Of a stretch of 29,335 bases of DNA, positions 1 to 6,958 are shown in pieces. Location of the stretch: the NCBI GenBank assembly GCA_964551985.1, contig CAZKFG010000026.1, positions 1-29,335 of the forward strand, read 5' to 3'. Both the position numbers and the translations under genes were made by a program. Within the stretch, counting starts at the first letter, position 1. Every line of letters begins with the position of its first letter. The stretch is from CAZKFG01 sp964551985. GTDB lineage: Bacteria; Bacillota; Negativicutes; Acidaminococcales; JAISLQ01. The notes below the pieces were generated by a model that saw nothing but the letters and a program-made list of their open reading frames with translations, was not told the origin of the DNA and did not search any database.

Positions 1-21
1 AAGCAGTTTACCTTTATTCAT
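1..21 (-). CDS. Start of a downstream ABC transporter gene (partial, probably permease)
   Basis: Only seven codons (MNKGKLL) are inside the window. The ATG at 21-19 overlaps the TGA stop of the ABC ATPase gene in an ATGA junction, the normal form of translational coupling. In polyamine transporter operons the ATPase gene is usually followed by the inner-membrane permease (potB), so a permease is the natural guess. The visible residues are too few to prove it. Confidence 0.5.
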
Positions 22-1043
22 CGCTCAAGCCTCACTTGGTCTTGTTCGTACCACCAAAGTCCGACTCGCTCTTCAACTTGCCATTTTCTTTTATCATCGA
101 AATATTGATAAGCTGTGACTATCTGTTTACTATTATCAAGTAATATAAAAACTTTATCTATCGTACCATAAAAGACAATATCTATTATCGTGCCATAGAA
201 TTTAGGTGTAAGATGTGGAGTATAATCTAAGGTATGCTCACTCAAATCGGCATTTATTTCGCAAAGGTTTATTTTTTCAGGTCGCATAGCAATTTTTTCG
301 TTTTGTATTTCAAATATGTTTACTTCACCAATGAAATTAGCAACAAAAGTTGTCTGCGGCTTGTGATATATCACATCAGGCGAGGAGTCTTGCTCTATCT
401 GCCCTTTGTTCATTACAACAATTCTATCTGACATTGTAATTGCTTCTTCTTGGTCATGTGTAACGTAAACAAACGTTATACCAAGCCCTTTTTGCAGGTT
501 TTTAAGTTCTAGTTGCAAGGTTTTTCTAAGCTGATAATCCAAAGCGCCAAGCGGCTCATCAAGAAGTAGAACTTTAGGACTGTTTACAAGCGCTCTGGCG
601 ATAGCTACACGTTGCTGTTGTCCTCCTGATAGCTGTTGAGGATAACGAGCGCGGTATTCGTCAAGCTGTGTCAGATATACCACCTGTTCCACTAGCTTGT
701 TTTGCTCGCTTTGCTCTACTTTTTTCATGTTCAGTCCAAAGCGAATATTTTGCTCTACAGTCATGTGCGGAAATAAAGCATAGTTTTGAAAAACCATATT
801 AACATCGCGCTTATAAGGCGGTAGGTTTGTAACGTCTTTTTTGTCTATAAATATCTTGCCAGCACTTGGCATTTCAAGACCGGCGAGCATTCTAAGTAGT
901 GTTGTCTTACCACAACCAGATGGACCTAAAAGCGTTAAGAATTCGCCGTCGTTTATTGTCAAATCAAGGTTTGGGATTACTGTGGTATTGCCAAATTTTT
1001 TTTTCACACCCTGTACTTGTATCATTATATTTTTATCAGGCAC
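18..1043 (-). CDS. potA: Spermidine/putrescine-type ABC transporter ATP-binding protein (PotA-like)
   Basis: This is the cytoplasmic ATPase that would power a polyamine (or related) importer. Visible motifs in order are Walker A GPSGCGKTT (40-48), Q-loop VFQNYALFPH (about 85), signature LSGGQQQR (138-145), Walker B VLLLDEP (158-164) and the H-loop histidine in VTHDQEE (about 196). The last 90 residues, with AMRPEKI, form the TOBE-like regulatory domain. At 341 aa it has the usual PotA length. The GTG start at 1043 lies seven bases after GGGAGGG, a strong ribosome binding site. It is translationally coupled to the next gene. The PotA/CysA/UgpC ATPases are similar, so the substrate is inferred from overall resemblance only; no binding protein is visible. 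Confidence 0.85.
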   Translation of the reverse strand: MPDKNIMIQVQGVKKKFGNTTVIPNLDLTINDGEFLTLLGPSGCGKTTLLRMLAGLEMPSAGKIFIDKKDVTNLPPYKRDVNMVFQNYALFPHMTVEQNIRFGLNMKKVEQSEQNKLVEQVVYLTQLDEYRARYPQQLSGGQQQRVAIARALVNSPKVLLLDEPLGALDYQLRKTLQLELKNLQKGLGITFVYVTHDQEEAITMSDRIVVMNKGQIEQDSSPDVIYHKPQTTFVANFIGEVNIFEIQNEKIAMRPEKINLCEINADLSEHTLDYTPHLTPKFYGTIIDIVFYGTIDKVFILLDNSKQIVTAYQYFDDKRKWQVEERVGLWWYEQDQVRLER

Positions 1044-1080
1044 TTACTTGCCCTCCCGAATTTAAATGCTCATTTTTGTT

Positions 1081-1089
1081 ATTATAACA
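1081..1089 (-). promoter_or_regulatory. Extended -10 promoter for the potA operon
   Basis: The minus strand reads TGTTATAAT, a perfect -10 with an extended TG. It sits about 40 bases upstream of the GTG start. No good -35 is present 17 bases upstream, where the sequence is T/A-rich, which is common for extended -10 promoters. Confidence 0.6.
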
Positions 1090-1146
1090 CTTTTTTTTAA
1101 TTTTAAAAAGTTTTTCACAAAAAAAGTTTCATAGTTTAGCAAGCAA

Positions 1147-1155
1147 TGGTACAAT
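1147..1155 (+). promoter_or_regulatory. Extended -10 promoter for the cupin-namZ-HD operon
   Basis: TGGTACAAT is an extended -10 element about 32 bases before the cupin start. No good -35 is seen. It is divergent from the potA promoter about 60 bp away. Confidence 0.5.
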
Positions 1156-1187
1156 AGATAAGATAAGACAATAAGTAGGTGATTTAT

Positions 1188-1499
1188 TTGGCTGTTGGTT
1201 ATGAGCAGTATTTTAATTTGTTTAATATAGAATCAGGTCATGTAAAGTGCATAAAATCGTTTGGCTATCAAAGTCCTAAGGGATTTTGGCATGAACAACC
1301 TGATGATGAATGGGTAATAGTATTAGAAGGTCAAGGCGAGATAGAATTTCTTGACGGTTCTAAGCAGTTTTTGCAAAAAGGCGATAGTCTTTTTATACCA
1401 AGACTAAAAAAACACAGAGTGTCCTACACTTCTTGTGAAGTACCATGCGTTTGGCTTGCTATTTATGGAGATATTGAGTTGGAGGGTAATGATGATTAA
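1188..1499 (+). CDS. Small single-domain cupin protein
   Basis: A 103-aa protein with one conserved cupin barrel. The first motif is recognisable around WHEQPDDEWVIVLEGQGEIEF, with a histidine and acidic residues as likely metal ligands. The second motif includes KGDSLFIPRLKKHRV, with the late histidine. Small cupins of this type bind a metal or small ligand, and the substrate cannot be read from sequence. I chose the TTG at 1188 rather than the in-frame GTG at 1179, because AGGTGA (1177-1182) is five bases before the TTG and overlaps the GTG. The 3' end overlaps the namZ start by 8 bp, so the two are co-translated. Confidence 0.75.
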   Translation: MAVGYEQYFNLFNIESGHVKCIKSFGYQSPKGFWHEQPDDEWVIVLEGQGEIEFLDGSKQFLQKGDSLFIPRLKKHRVSYTSCEVPCVWLAIYGDIELEGNDD

Positions 1500-2727
1500 A
1501 AAACTTGTACTGGTTGTGTTATGTTTATTGCTAGCTGGTTCGACGATTGCTTGTGCTAAGAAAAAGACTGTTGTTGAACAAGTGACGCCAAGAGTTGAAA
1601 GAACAGCTGTTGTTACAGGTATTGAGCGTATTGATGAATTTAAAGAACTATTTAAAAACAAACGCGTAGGACTTATAACAAATGCTACAGGTATAGATAA
1701 AAACTTTGTCGATAGCGGACTTATCCTAGCTCAAAAAGTTAATCTTGTTGCAATATTTTCACCAGAACATGGCTATCTAGGACAAATTACCGCAGGCGAT
1801 GATGTATCGACATATTTTGACAATCGTCTTGGCGTTAATGTCTTTAGCCTTTATGGACCAACTAAAAAACCCACTGCTAAAATGCTAGAAGGTATTGATG
1901 TTTTAGTTTTTGATATTCAAGATATTGGTGTTAGAAACTACACCTATCTATCTACTATGGCTTATGCTATGCAGGCTTGTAGTGAAAATGGCAAAGAGTT
2001 TGTTGTTTTGGATAGACCAAATCCACTTGGCGGCAAAATTGAAGGACCTGTTCTAAAAAAAGGTTTTGAAACCTTTGTCGGCTTGTACCCAATTCCCTAC
2101 AGGCATGGTCTTACACCTGCTGAAGCGGCACTTTTATTTAATAAAGAATTTAATATAAATGCTAAACTTACAGTTATCCCAATGCTCAATTGGTCACGTG
2201 ATATGTATTTTGAAGAGACCGGTCTCCCTTGGGTTCTAACTTCACCTAACATCCCCACTTTAGACAGTGTTATGGGTTATGCTATGACAGGTTTTTACAA
2301 GGGACTTAACATAACAAACGGTGTAGGTACGACTAAGCCGTTCGAGTTTGTCGGCGCAACTTGGGTCGACCCATATAAATTAGAATATATGCTAAATAAA
2401 TACAATTTGTCAGGCGTCGTATTTAGACCGTCAGCGTTTATGCCAAGATTTGGCGGTAATGCTGGGAAATCAGTTTACGGCGTGCAAATACATTTTGTCG
2501 ATAAGAAAAAAATTGATGCTGTAAAAACGGGTGCTGTGATTTTTTACACTCTGCGTGAACTTGCAGGCAAGGGTAAACTGCTCGAAGATAGCAAAAGACG
2601 ACTGGACATAGATTTAGGGGAGAATTCTATAATTGACAATCAGCCGCTAAATGAAATTTTAGCAAGATGGCAGATAGAATGCGAGCAATTTGCTAAAACA
2701 GCAAAACCCTATTTGTTGTATAAATAA
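1492..2727 (+). CDS. namZ: NamZ-type exo-beta-N-acetylmuramidase family lipoprotein (DUF1343)
   Basis: The protein resembles the DUF1343/NamZ family (GH171), enzymes that release N-acetylmuramic acid from the non-reducing ends of peptidoglycan fragments for cell-wall recycling. Family-like segments are FSPEHGYLGQ (about 89-98), VFDIQDIGVRNYTY (about 141-154) and LDRPNPLGG (about 173-181). The N terminus is a lipoprotein-type signal: MIKK, a hydrophobic stretch, then STIAC with Cys about 21. The lipobox is slightly atypical. Two ATG codons are adjacent (1489 and 1492). GGAGGG at 1481-1486 favours 1492. The length of 411 aa fits the family. It is second in the cupin-namZ-HD operon. The upstream in-frame ATG at 1435 lies inside the cupin gene and is not used. 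Confidence 0.85.
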   Translation: MIKKLVLVVLCLLLAGSTIACAKKKTVVEQVTPRVERTAVVTGIERIDEFKELFKNKRVGLITNATGIDKNFVDSGLILAQKVNLVAIFSPEHGYLGQITAGDDVSTYFDNRLGVNVFSLYGPTKKPTAKMLEGIDVLVFDIQDIGVRNYTYLSTMAYAMQACSENGKEFVVLDRPNPLGGKIEGPVLKKGFETFVGLYPIPYRHGLTPAEAALLFNKEFNINAKLTVIPMLNWSRDMYFEETGLPWVLTSPNIPTLDSVMGYAMTGFYKGLNITNGVGTTKPFEFVGATWVDPYKLEYMLNKYNLSGVVFRPSAFMPRFGGNAGKSVYGVQIHFVDKKKIDAVKTGAVIFYTLRELAGKGKLLEDSKRRLDIDLGENSIIDNQPLNEILARWQIECEQFAKTAKPYLLYK

Positions 2728-2736
2728 GGAGAAACT

Positions 2737-3978
2737 ATGTTAGATAAAAAACTTATTGAACTACTTTATGATGCCGCTAACTGTCAACGTTGGAACGACC
2801 ATTTAAGACCAAATCAAGGGTTTACTGAGCTTGACAAGCAAGCACACAAAATGGTTATAGCCTATATATTGGCTAGATTCCAAGAGGATAAAAAAATAGC
2901 TATAAATTGGCGACATATCATAGAAGGCGGGATTTTTGAATTTTTGCATCGGCTTGTCATAACAGACATCAAACCGCCTGTATATTATGAACTAAAGCGT
3001 GATAACGGAAAAGCGATAGATGATTGGGTCATAGGCAGGCTAGAAGATGTACTGAAATCTGTTGGTTGTGGTTTTTATGAAAAATTTGTGCAATACCTAA
3101 CTGACAAAGACTATGCCCAAAACGAAAAACGCATATTAGAGGCAGCACATTATCTTGCCACGAGCTGGGAATTTAAAATTGTTTACAGTATGAACAAAGA
3201 TATAATTGTCGGAATAGAAGATACGAAAGTCGAGATTTTAAGTCAGATAAATGATTATGCGGATTTGTATGGTGTACAAAATGTCGCTTTAGACCAAAAA
3301 ACACAAAAACTTATAAATCTTGTCGGTCAATTGCGTTTCCAAAAACGCTGGGCACAATCTCCGCGCATACCAGAGACTTCTGTCATGGGACATATGCTAA
3401 TTGTCGCTATTTTTGCCTATTTTTGTTCAATTAAAATAAACGCTTGTGATAGACGAATAGTAAACAACTATTTTTGCGGACTACTGCACGATTTACCCGA
3501 AGTGCTAACGCGTGATATTATCTCGCCTGTAAAACGTTCGGTTACCGACTTAGATGAGAAAATCAAGCAAATTGAAGCAAATTATCTTCATGAAAAACTC
3601 TATCCCTTACTACCAGAAAACTGGCACGATGAAATAAAATATTTTATCGAAGACGAATTTTCAACTCGCGTTAAAATAGGCGAAAAGCGTGAGAAATTAA
3701 CTGACTTTATCGTTCCTGATAACTACAACCAAGATAAATTTCAACCTGTTGACGGAAAACTGCTCAAATGCTGCGACAATTTATCTGCTTTGATTGAAGC
3801 TGCCATTTCTTATAAGCACGGCATTTTTTCCAAACACTTATTAGAAGGTATGAAAAACATCAAAAAAGCCCTAGAACAAAGCGATAAAATCCCCAGCATT
3901 GATTTTGATAAAGTAATTGCAGATTTTTTTATTGAACAAATAATAGTTGATGCCGAAAGTAGCCAAATAAAATTTTAA
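2737..3978 (+). CDS. HD-domain phosphohydrolase
   Basis: A 413-aa soluble protein whose second half carries an HD metal-dependent phosphohydrolase domain. The likely ligands are His 218 (GHMLIV), the His-Asp pair about 251-252 (GLLHDLPEVLTRD) and a late Asp about 346 (CCDNLSALIEA). This resembles the YfbR/HD_3 type, whose characterised members act on nucleotides, but the long N-terminal part (1-200) is not one I can assign. The start is set by AAGGAG about six bases upstream of the ATG. It follows namZ by nine bases and ends the operon, and no terminator is obvious behind it. The substrate is unknown. Confidence 0.75.
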   Translation: MLDKKLIELLYDAANCQRWNDHLRPNQGFTELDKQAHKMVIAYILARFQEDKKIAINWRHIIEGGIFEFLHRLVITDIKPPVYYELKRDNGKAIDDWVIGRLEDVLKSVGCGFYEKFVQYLTDKDYAQNEKRILEAAHYLATSWEFKIVYSMNKDIIVGIEDTKVEILSQINDYADLYGVQNVALDQKTQKLINLVGQLRFQKRWAQSPRIPETSVMGHMLIVAIFAYFCSIKINACDRRIVNNYFCGLLHDLPEVLTRDIISPVKRSVTDLDEKIKQIEANYLHEKLYPLLPENWHDEIKYFIEDEFSTRVKIGEKREKLTDFIVPDNYNQDKFQPVDGKLLKCCDNLSALIEAAISYKHGIFSKHLLEGMKNIKKALEQSDKIPSIDFDKVIADFFIEQIIVDAESSQIKF

Positions 3979-3995
3979 ATAGTTACATTACTATA

Positions 3996-4024
3996 TTGCT
4001 TTAAAGTCTAAAATGTGTTACAAT
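3996..4024 (+). promoter_or_regulatory. Sigma-A-type promoter for the aminotransferase gene
   Basis: TTGCTT (3996-4001), a 17-bp spacer and TACAAT (4019-4024) give a plausible housekeeping promoter. It lies about 60 bases before the ATG and shows that this gene is not dependent on the upstream operon. Confidence 0.5.
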
Positions 4025-4085
4025 TTCTAACATAAAAATTTCAAAACAGCTACAAAATGTCAAGTGAAGATACGGAGGGTAAAAA

Positions 4086-5270
4086 ATGCCAATAAGTTTT
4101 GCCAAAAGAATGAATAACATGAATAAATCTGAAATAAGAGAGATTTTAAAACTTACCCAAAGACCAGAGATAATAAGTTTTGCTGGCGGACTTCCGGCAC
4201 CAGAATTATTTCCTGTTGAACAAATTAAACAGATAACTCAAGATTTACTGACTAATTACGGTCATCAGGTACTGCAATATTCAACTACAGAAGGCTTTTT
4301 ACCCTTTAGAGAGCAGATTGCCAAAAGAATGAATGAAAAATTCAAAACAAATGTAACTGGTGAAGATATAACAATTCTCTCAGGCTCTCAGCAAGCACTA
4401 GATTTTGCTGGTAAGGTCTTTATAAATGAAGGTGATACGATTATAGTTGAAAGTCCAACATATCTTGGCGCGATAAATGCGTTTAAGCCTTATGGTCCAA
4501 AATATGTAGAAATTCCAATGGACGAAGACGGACTTATTGTATCTGAGCTGGAAAAAGCACTAGAGAAAAATCCTAATGCTAAATTTTTGTACACAATTCC
4601 TGATTTTCAAAACCCTACAGGTCGTACACTGTCACTAGAGCGCCGCAAACAGTTGATTGAAGTTATCAATAAGTATAATCTTCCTGTAATTGAGGATAAC
4701 CCTTATGGTGAACTAAGATTTCAAGGTGAACATCTACCTTCATTAAAATCAATGGATACAAAAGGGCTTGTAATCTATCATGGAACATTTTCTAAGACCT
4801 TTACACCAGGACTTCGTCTGGGCTGGGTTTGTGCAAGCAAAGAAATTTTAGACCAATTTATCATTGTAAAACAATCAAGCGATTTACATACAAGTGAATT
4901 TAACCAACGTATAGCTTATGAATATGTAGAAAAATACGACTTAGAAGAACACATTAGAGCAATTTGTGCTTTGTATAAAAAACGCCGTGAAGCTATGGTT
5001 AAAGCCATGCAAGAGCATTTCCCAAAACAAGTAAAATTTACTTTGCCTGACGGTGGGCTGTTTTTGTGGATTACAATGCCTGAAGACGTAGATTGCGTAA
5101 AGCTACTGGAAAAAGCAGTCGAGCAAAAAGTGGCTTTTGTGCCTGGAATGTCTTTTTACCCTAACAGTGGCAAGAAAAACACTATGCGTCTTAACTTTTC
5201 TAACACTCCTGAAGATAGAATTATCGAAGGAATTAAAAGTTTGGCACAAGTAGTGCAAAAAGAAATATAG
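4086..5270 (+). CDS. PLP-dependent class I aminotransferase (2-aminoadipate/aromatic type)
   Basis: A 394-aa fold-type I aminotransferase. The PLP lysine is Lys 237 in FSKTFTPGLRLGW. Other family features are SFAGGLPAPELFP near the N terminus, YSTTEG, the LSGSQQALD cofactor-binding stretch and IPDFQNPTGRT, with the aspartate-proline of EDNPYGELRF facing the ring. This is the LysN/KAT-like branch, often annotated as 2-aminoadipate transaminase or as the aminotransferase half of MocR regulators. No DNA-binding domain is present here. The amino-acid substrate cannot be fixed. CGGAGGG is the ribosome binding site. The gene is monocistronic with its own promoter and terminator. Confidence 0.85.
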   Translation: MPISFAKRMNNMNKSEIREILKLTQRPEIISFAGGLPAPELFPVEQIKQITQDLLTNYGHQVLQYSTTEGFLPFREQIAKRMNEKFKTNVTGEDITILSGSQQALDFAGKVFINEGDTIIVESPTYLGAINAFKPYGPKYVEIPMDEDGLIVSELEKALEKNPNAKFLYTIPDFQNPTGRTLSLERRKQLIEVINKYNLPVIEDNPYGELRFQGEHLPSLKSMDTKGLVIYHGTFSKTFTPGLRLGWVCASKEILDQFIIVKQSSDLHTSEFNQRIAYEYVEKYDLEEHIRAICALYKKRREAMVKAMQEHFPKQVKFTLPDGGLFLWITMPEDVDCVKLLEKAVEQKVAFVPGMSFYPNSGKKNTMRLNFSNTPEDRIIEGIKSLAQVVQKEI

Positions 5271-5281
5271 TTTTGCATACA

Positions 5282-5311
5282 AAAAAAGCTAGGGTTTTCC
5301 CTAGCTTTTTT
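5282..5311 (+). terminator. Strong intrinsic terminator after the aminotransferase gene
   Basis: A 13-bp perfect stem, AAAAAAGCTAGGG / CCCTAGCTTTTTT, with a TTTT loop. The A and T tracts make it usable from both sides. Confidence 0.9.
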
Positions 5312-5385
5312 AAGATATTTACAAAACATAGTACAAGTAGACAATATAATGCAGTTTATGCTAACTATACTGAGCAAATAACAGC

Positions 5386-5414
5386 TTGACTAAAAGCGAG
5401 CAATATGCTATTAT
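5386..5414 (+). promoter_or_regulatory. Promoter of the tRNA-Leu pair
   Basis: TTGACT (5386-5391), a 17-bp spacer and TGCTATTAT (extended -10, hexamer 5409-5414). It is close to consensus and ends about 30 bases before the first tRNA. Confidence 0.8.
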
Positions 5415-5444
5415 ATCAACGTTAGTCAGATTAAACTATTGCTT

Positions 5445-5530
5445 GCGGTCGTGGCGGAACGGCAGACGCGCTAGCCTCAGGAGCTAGTGGGGGCAACCTC
5501 GTGGTGGTTCAAATCCACTCGACCGCACCA
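5445..5530 (+). tRNA. tRNA-Leu (anticodon CAG)
   Basis: The acceptor arms GCGGTCG and CGACCGC pair and are followed by ACCA, so CCA is encoded. The anticodon stem CTAGC/GCTAG closes the loop CTCAGGA, giving anticodon CAG (leucine, CUG). The long variable arm is typical of a class II tRNA, and the T loop TTCAAAT is present. It is 86 nt including CCA. Confidence 0.95.
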
Positions 5531-5564
5531 AAAATATTGTGGTCGAGGTTTTAAAACATAATAA

Positions 5565-5648
5565 GCGGTTGTGGCGGAACGGCAGACGCACCATCTTGAG
5601 GGGGTGGCGGGGAGACTCGTGTGGGTTCAAATCCCACCAACCGCACCA
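5565..5648 (+). tRNA. tRNA-Leu (anticodon GAG), probable prophage target
   Basis: GCGGTTG pairs with CAACCGC, followed by ACCA. The anticodon stem CCATC/GGTGG closes the loop TTGAGGG, giving GAG (leucine, CUC/CUU). It has a long variable arm and a T arm with TTCAAAT. It lies 34 bp after the first tRNA-Leu with no new promoter, so the pair is one transcript. The integrase gene ends 97 bp downstream and points at it, so its 3' end is the likely integration site. Confidence 0.95.
5608..5648 (+). other. Probable prophage attachment site (attL) in the tRNA-Leu(GAG) 3' half
   Basis: Tyrosine integrases of temperate phages often use the 3' part of a tRNA gene and restore it with phage DNA. Here the first phage gene after the tRNA is a tyrosine integrase transcribed toward it. 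The second copy (attR) is outside the window, so the core cannot be delimited. The boundaries given are only the T-arm and acceptor region. Confidence 0.5.
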
Positions 5649-5660
5649 TGTTAGTAAAAT

Positions 5661-5697
5661 AGCACTTTGTGAGACTTTCACAAAGTGCTTTGTTTTT
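5661..5697 (+). terminator. Intrinsic terminator behind the tRNA pair
   Basis: A 12-bp stem AGCACTTTGTGA / TCACAAAGTGCT (5661-5672, 5678-5689) with a 5-nt loop, followed by a T-rich run. It ends the tRNA transcript. If integration crossed over inside the tRNA, this terminator is phage DNA. Confidence 0.85.
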
Positions 5698-5722
5698 TTG
5701 ACAACAGTTTATCTTGCGTGGG

Positions 5723-5744
5723 TTGACCACATTTTGACCACATT
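5723..5744. repeat. Two tandem 11-bp repeats next to the integrase stop
   Basis: TTGACCACATT occurs twice head to tail (5723-5733, 5734-5744), directly before the end of the integrase gene and about 75 bp from the tRNA. Short direct repeats beside att sites are commonly arm-type binding sites for the N-terminal domain of tyrosine integrases. That role is inferred. Confidence 0.55.
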
Positions 5745-6830
5745 TTAAATTATCTCCGATAATTTACTAGCAACGTTATAATCTAGGTCTGGAGTAACGT
5801 GCGAGTATGTATCCATCGTTTGTTTAAAACTAGCGTGTCCTAATCTGGATTGCACTATTTTAAAATGTACCCCTGCTTTTAATAAAAGGGTAGCGTGAGT
5901 ATGCCGCAAAGAATGAAAATTAAACCCTTTTGGCAACCCTGCTTTTTTGCCATACTCGTTTGCCATTTTAGTAACCCAATCGGGATTTCTCGGATTACCG
6001 TTTTCGCCTGGAAATACTAAATCATTATCGACATAATTTATGTCTTTGAGTTTTCTTTCTAAGACAGATAATCTTTGTAATTTTAAAAGGTCAGTTGTTT
6101 TTTTGTCTATAGCGATTGTACGCCTGCTAGAAGTGTTTTTTGTCGTTGGTGATATTGTTGTATTGCTACCTATTTTTAAAACCGTCTGATTAACAGATAC
6201 GGTGCTATGCGTGTAATCTACATCCGACCATCTTATCCCTAGTAATTCAGATCGCCTCATGCCTGTAACTATGGCAAATTGGAAAAGTCTTTTTATTTCA
6301 TCAGTAACAATAGTGTCTAATAATTTTTTGATTTGCTCTTTGTCTAAAGCTACTTTTTCTTTTGTTTTAATAACTTTAGGCTTTAAAACTTTGTCCATTG
6401 GATTTTTTTCTAAAACATCATCAAATACTGCTAATTTTAAAGAAGATTTTAATAAAATATAAATGTATTCAACACTGCGAGAGGATAGACCAGAGTCTCT
6501 TTTTTGAGCAATAAATTCTCTTAAAATAGTTGGATTTAATTCAGCTAAAGAGTAGGTTCCTAAAGCCGGTCGCAAATGATTTTTAACTATACCGGAGTAA
6601 CTGGCATAAGTATCTAAAGCTATTTTATCTTTGGTGTAATCTAACCAAGCGTCTAACCATTCAGTATATAAAATATCTGCACCATATATCTTTTTATTCA
6701 AATTTTCTTCATATATCTCTTGTTTTTTTAGAGCTTCTGCGTTAGTAAAACCATAAAAATATTTTCTAATACCATTATATACTTTAGTTATTACTATTCT
6801 GCCATCTGTCCGTTTTTTCTTTCTGGCCAT
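5745..6830 (-). CDS. int: Phage tyrosine integrase
   Basis: A 361-aa site-specific recombinase that would insert and excise the prophage. In order it has a basic N terminus with an arm-type DNA-binding domain (YNGIRKYFYGFTNAEA), a SAM-like core-binding domain (about 55-155) and the catalytic domain. The catalytic residues are Arg about 192 (TGMRRSELLG), His 306 and Arg 309 (HSLRHTHA), His 332 (LGHAS) and the nucleophile Tyr 342 (MDTYSHV). All are present, so it looks active. I use the ATG at 6830, eight bases after AAGGAG. The upstream in-frame GTG at 6839 touches that site. Confidence 0.95.
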   Translation of the reverse strand: MARKKKRTDGRIVITKVYNGIRKYFYGFTNAEALKKQEIYEENLNKKIYGADILYTEWLDAWLDYTKDKIALDTYASYSGIVKNHLRPALGTYSLAELNPTILREFIAQKRDSGLSSRSVEYIYILLKSSLKLAVFDDVLEKNPMDKVLKPKVIKTKEKVALDKEQIKKLLDTIVTDEIKRLFQFAIVTGMRRSELLGIRWSDVDYTHSTVSVNQTVLKIGSNTTISPTTKNTSSRRTIAIDKKTTDLLKLQRLSVLERKLKDINYVDNDLVFPGENGNPRNPDWVTKMANEYGKKAGLPKGFNFHSLRHTHATLLLKAGVHFKIVQSRLGHASFKQTMDTYSHVTPDLDYNVASKLSEII

Positions 6831-6842
6831 AAAAAACACTCC

Positions 6843-6871
6843 TTGAATTATTTTATATAATTTTATATAAT
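6843..6871 (+). promoter_or_regulatory. Plus-strand promoter between int and abiH
   Basis: TTGAAT (6843-6848), a 17-bp spacer and TATAAT (6866-6871) form a near-consensus promoter. It points away from int and toward the 3' end of abiH, so it serves no protein gene. The tract is AT-rich and partly symmetric, so minus-strand use for int is also possible. Confidence 0.5.
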
Positions 6872-6877
6872 AAAAGG

Positions 6878-6952
6878 GCAGACTTATCCCTTTATTTAGC
6901 GATTTTGGGCGGTTGCACGACTGTCAGTGTTGGTAGCACTGGCAGTTTTTTT
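6878..6952 (+). ncRNA. Candidate small RNA of about 75 nt
   Basis: A consensus-like promoter (6843-6871) and an intrinsic terminator (6920-6952) bracket about 75 nt with no open reading frame of note. The predicted RNA would have an optional 5' hairpin (AAAGGG/CCCTTT, 6873-6893) and the 3' terminator stem. It stops just before the abiH stop codon, so it is not antisense to abiH. Its function is unknown. It could be a regulatory RNA, or simply a promoter-terminator pair that insulates the accessory cassette. Confidence 0.4.
6920..6952 (+). terminator. Plus-strand intrinsic terminator between int and abiH
   Basis: Stem ACTGTCAGTG / CACTGGCAGT (6920-6929, 6937-6946; one T-G wobble), 7-nt loop, then a run of Ts on the plus strand. 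Both flanking genes are on the minus strand, so it does not end either of them. Confidence 0.7.
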
Positions 6953-6958
6953 GTTTTA

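Noticed and set aside
5565..5648. Second tRNA read as tRNA-Ser (TGA anticodon)
   Set aside because: The best 5-bp anticodon stem is CCATC/GGTGG, giving loop TTGAGGG and anticodon GAG (Leu). The TGA reading needs a shifted, weaker stem.
5484..5748. Short reading frames on both strands across the tRNAs
   Set aside because: They run through the two tRNA genes and have no ribosome binding sites.
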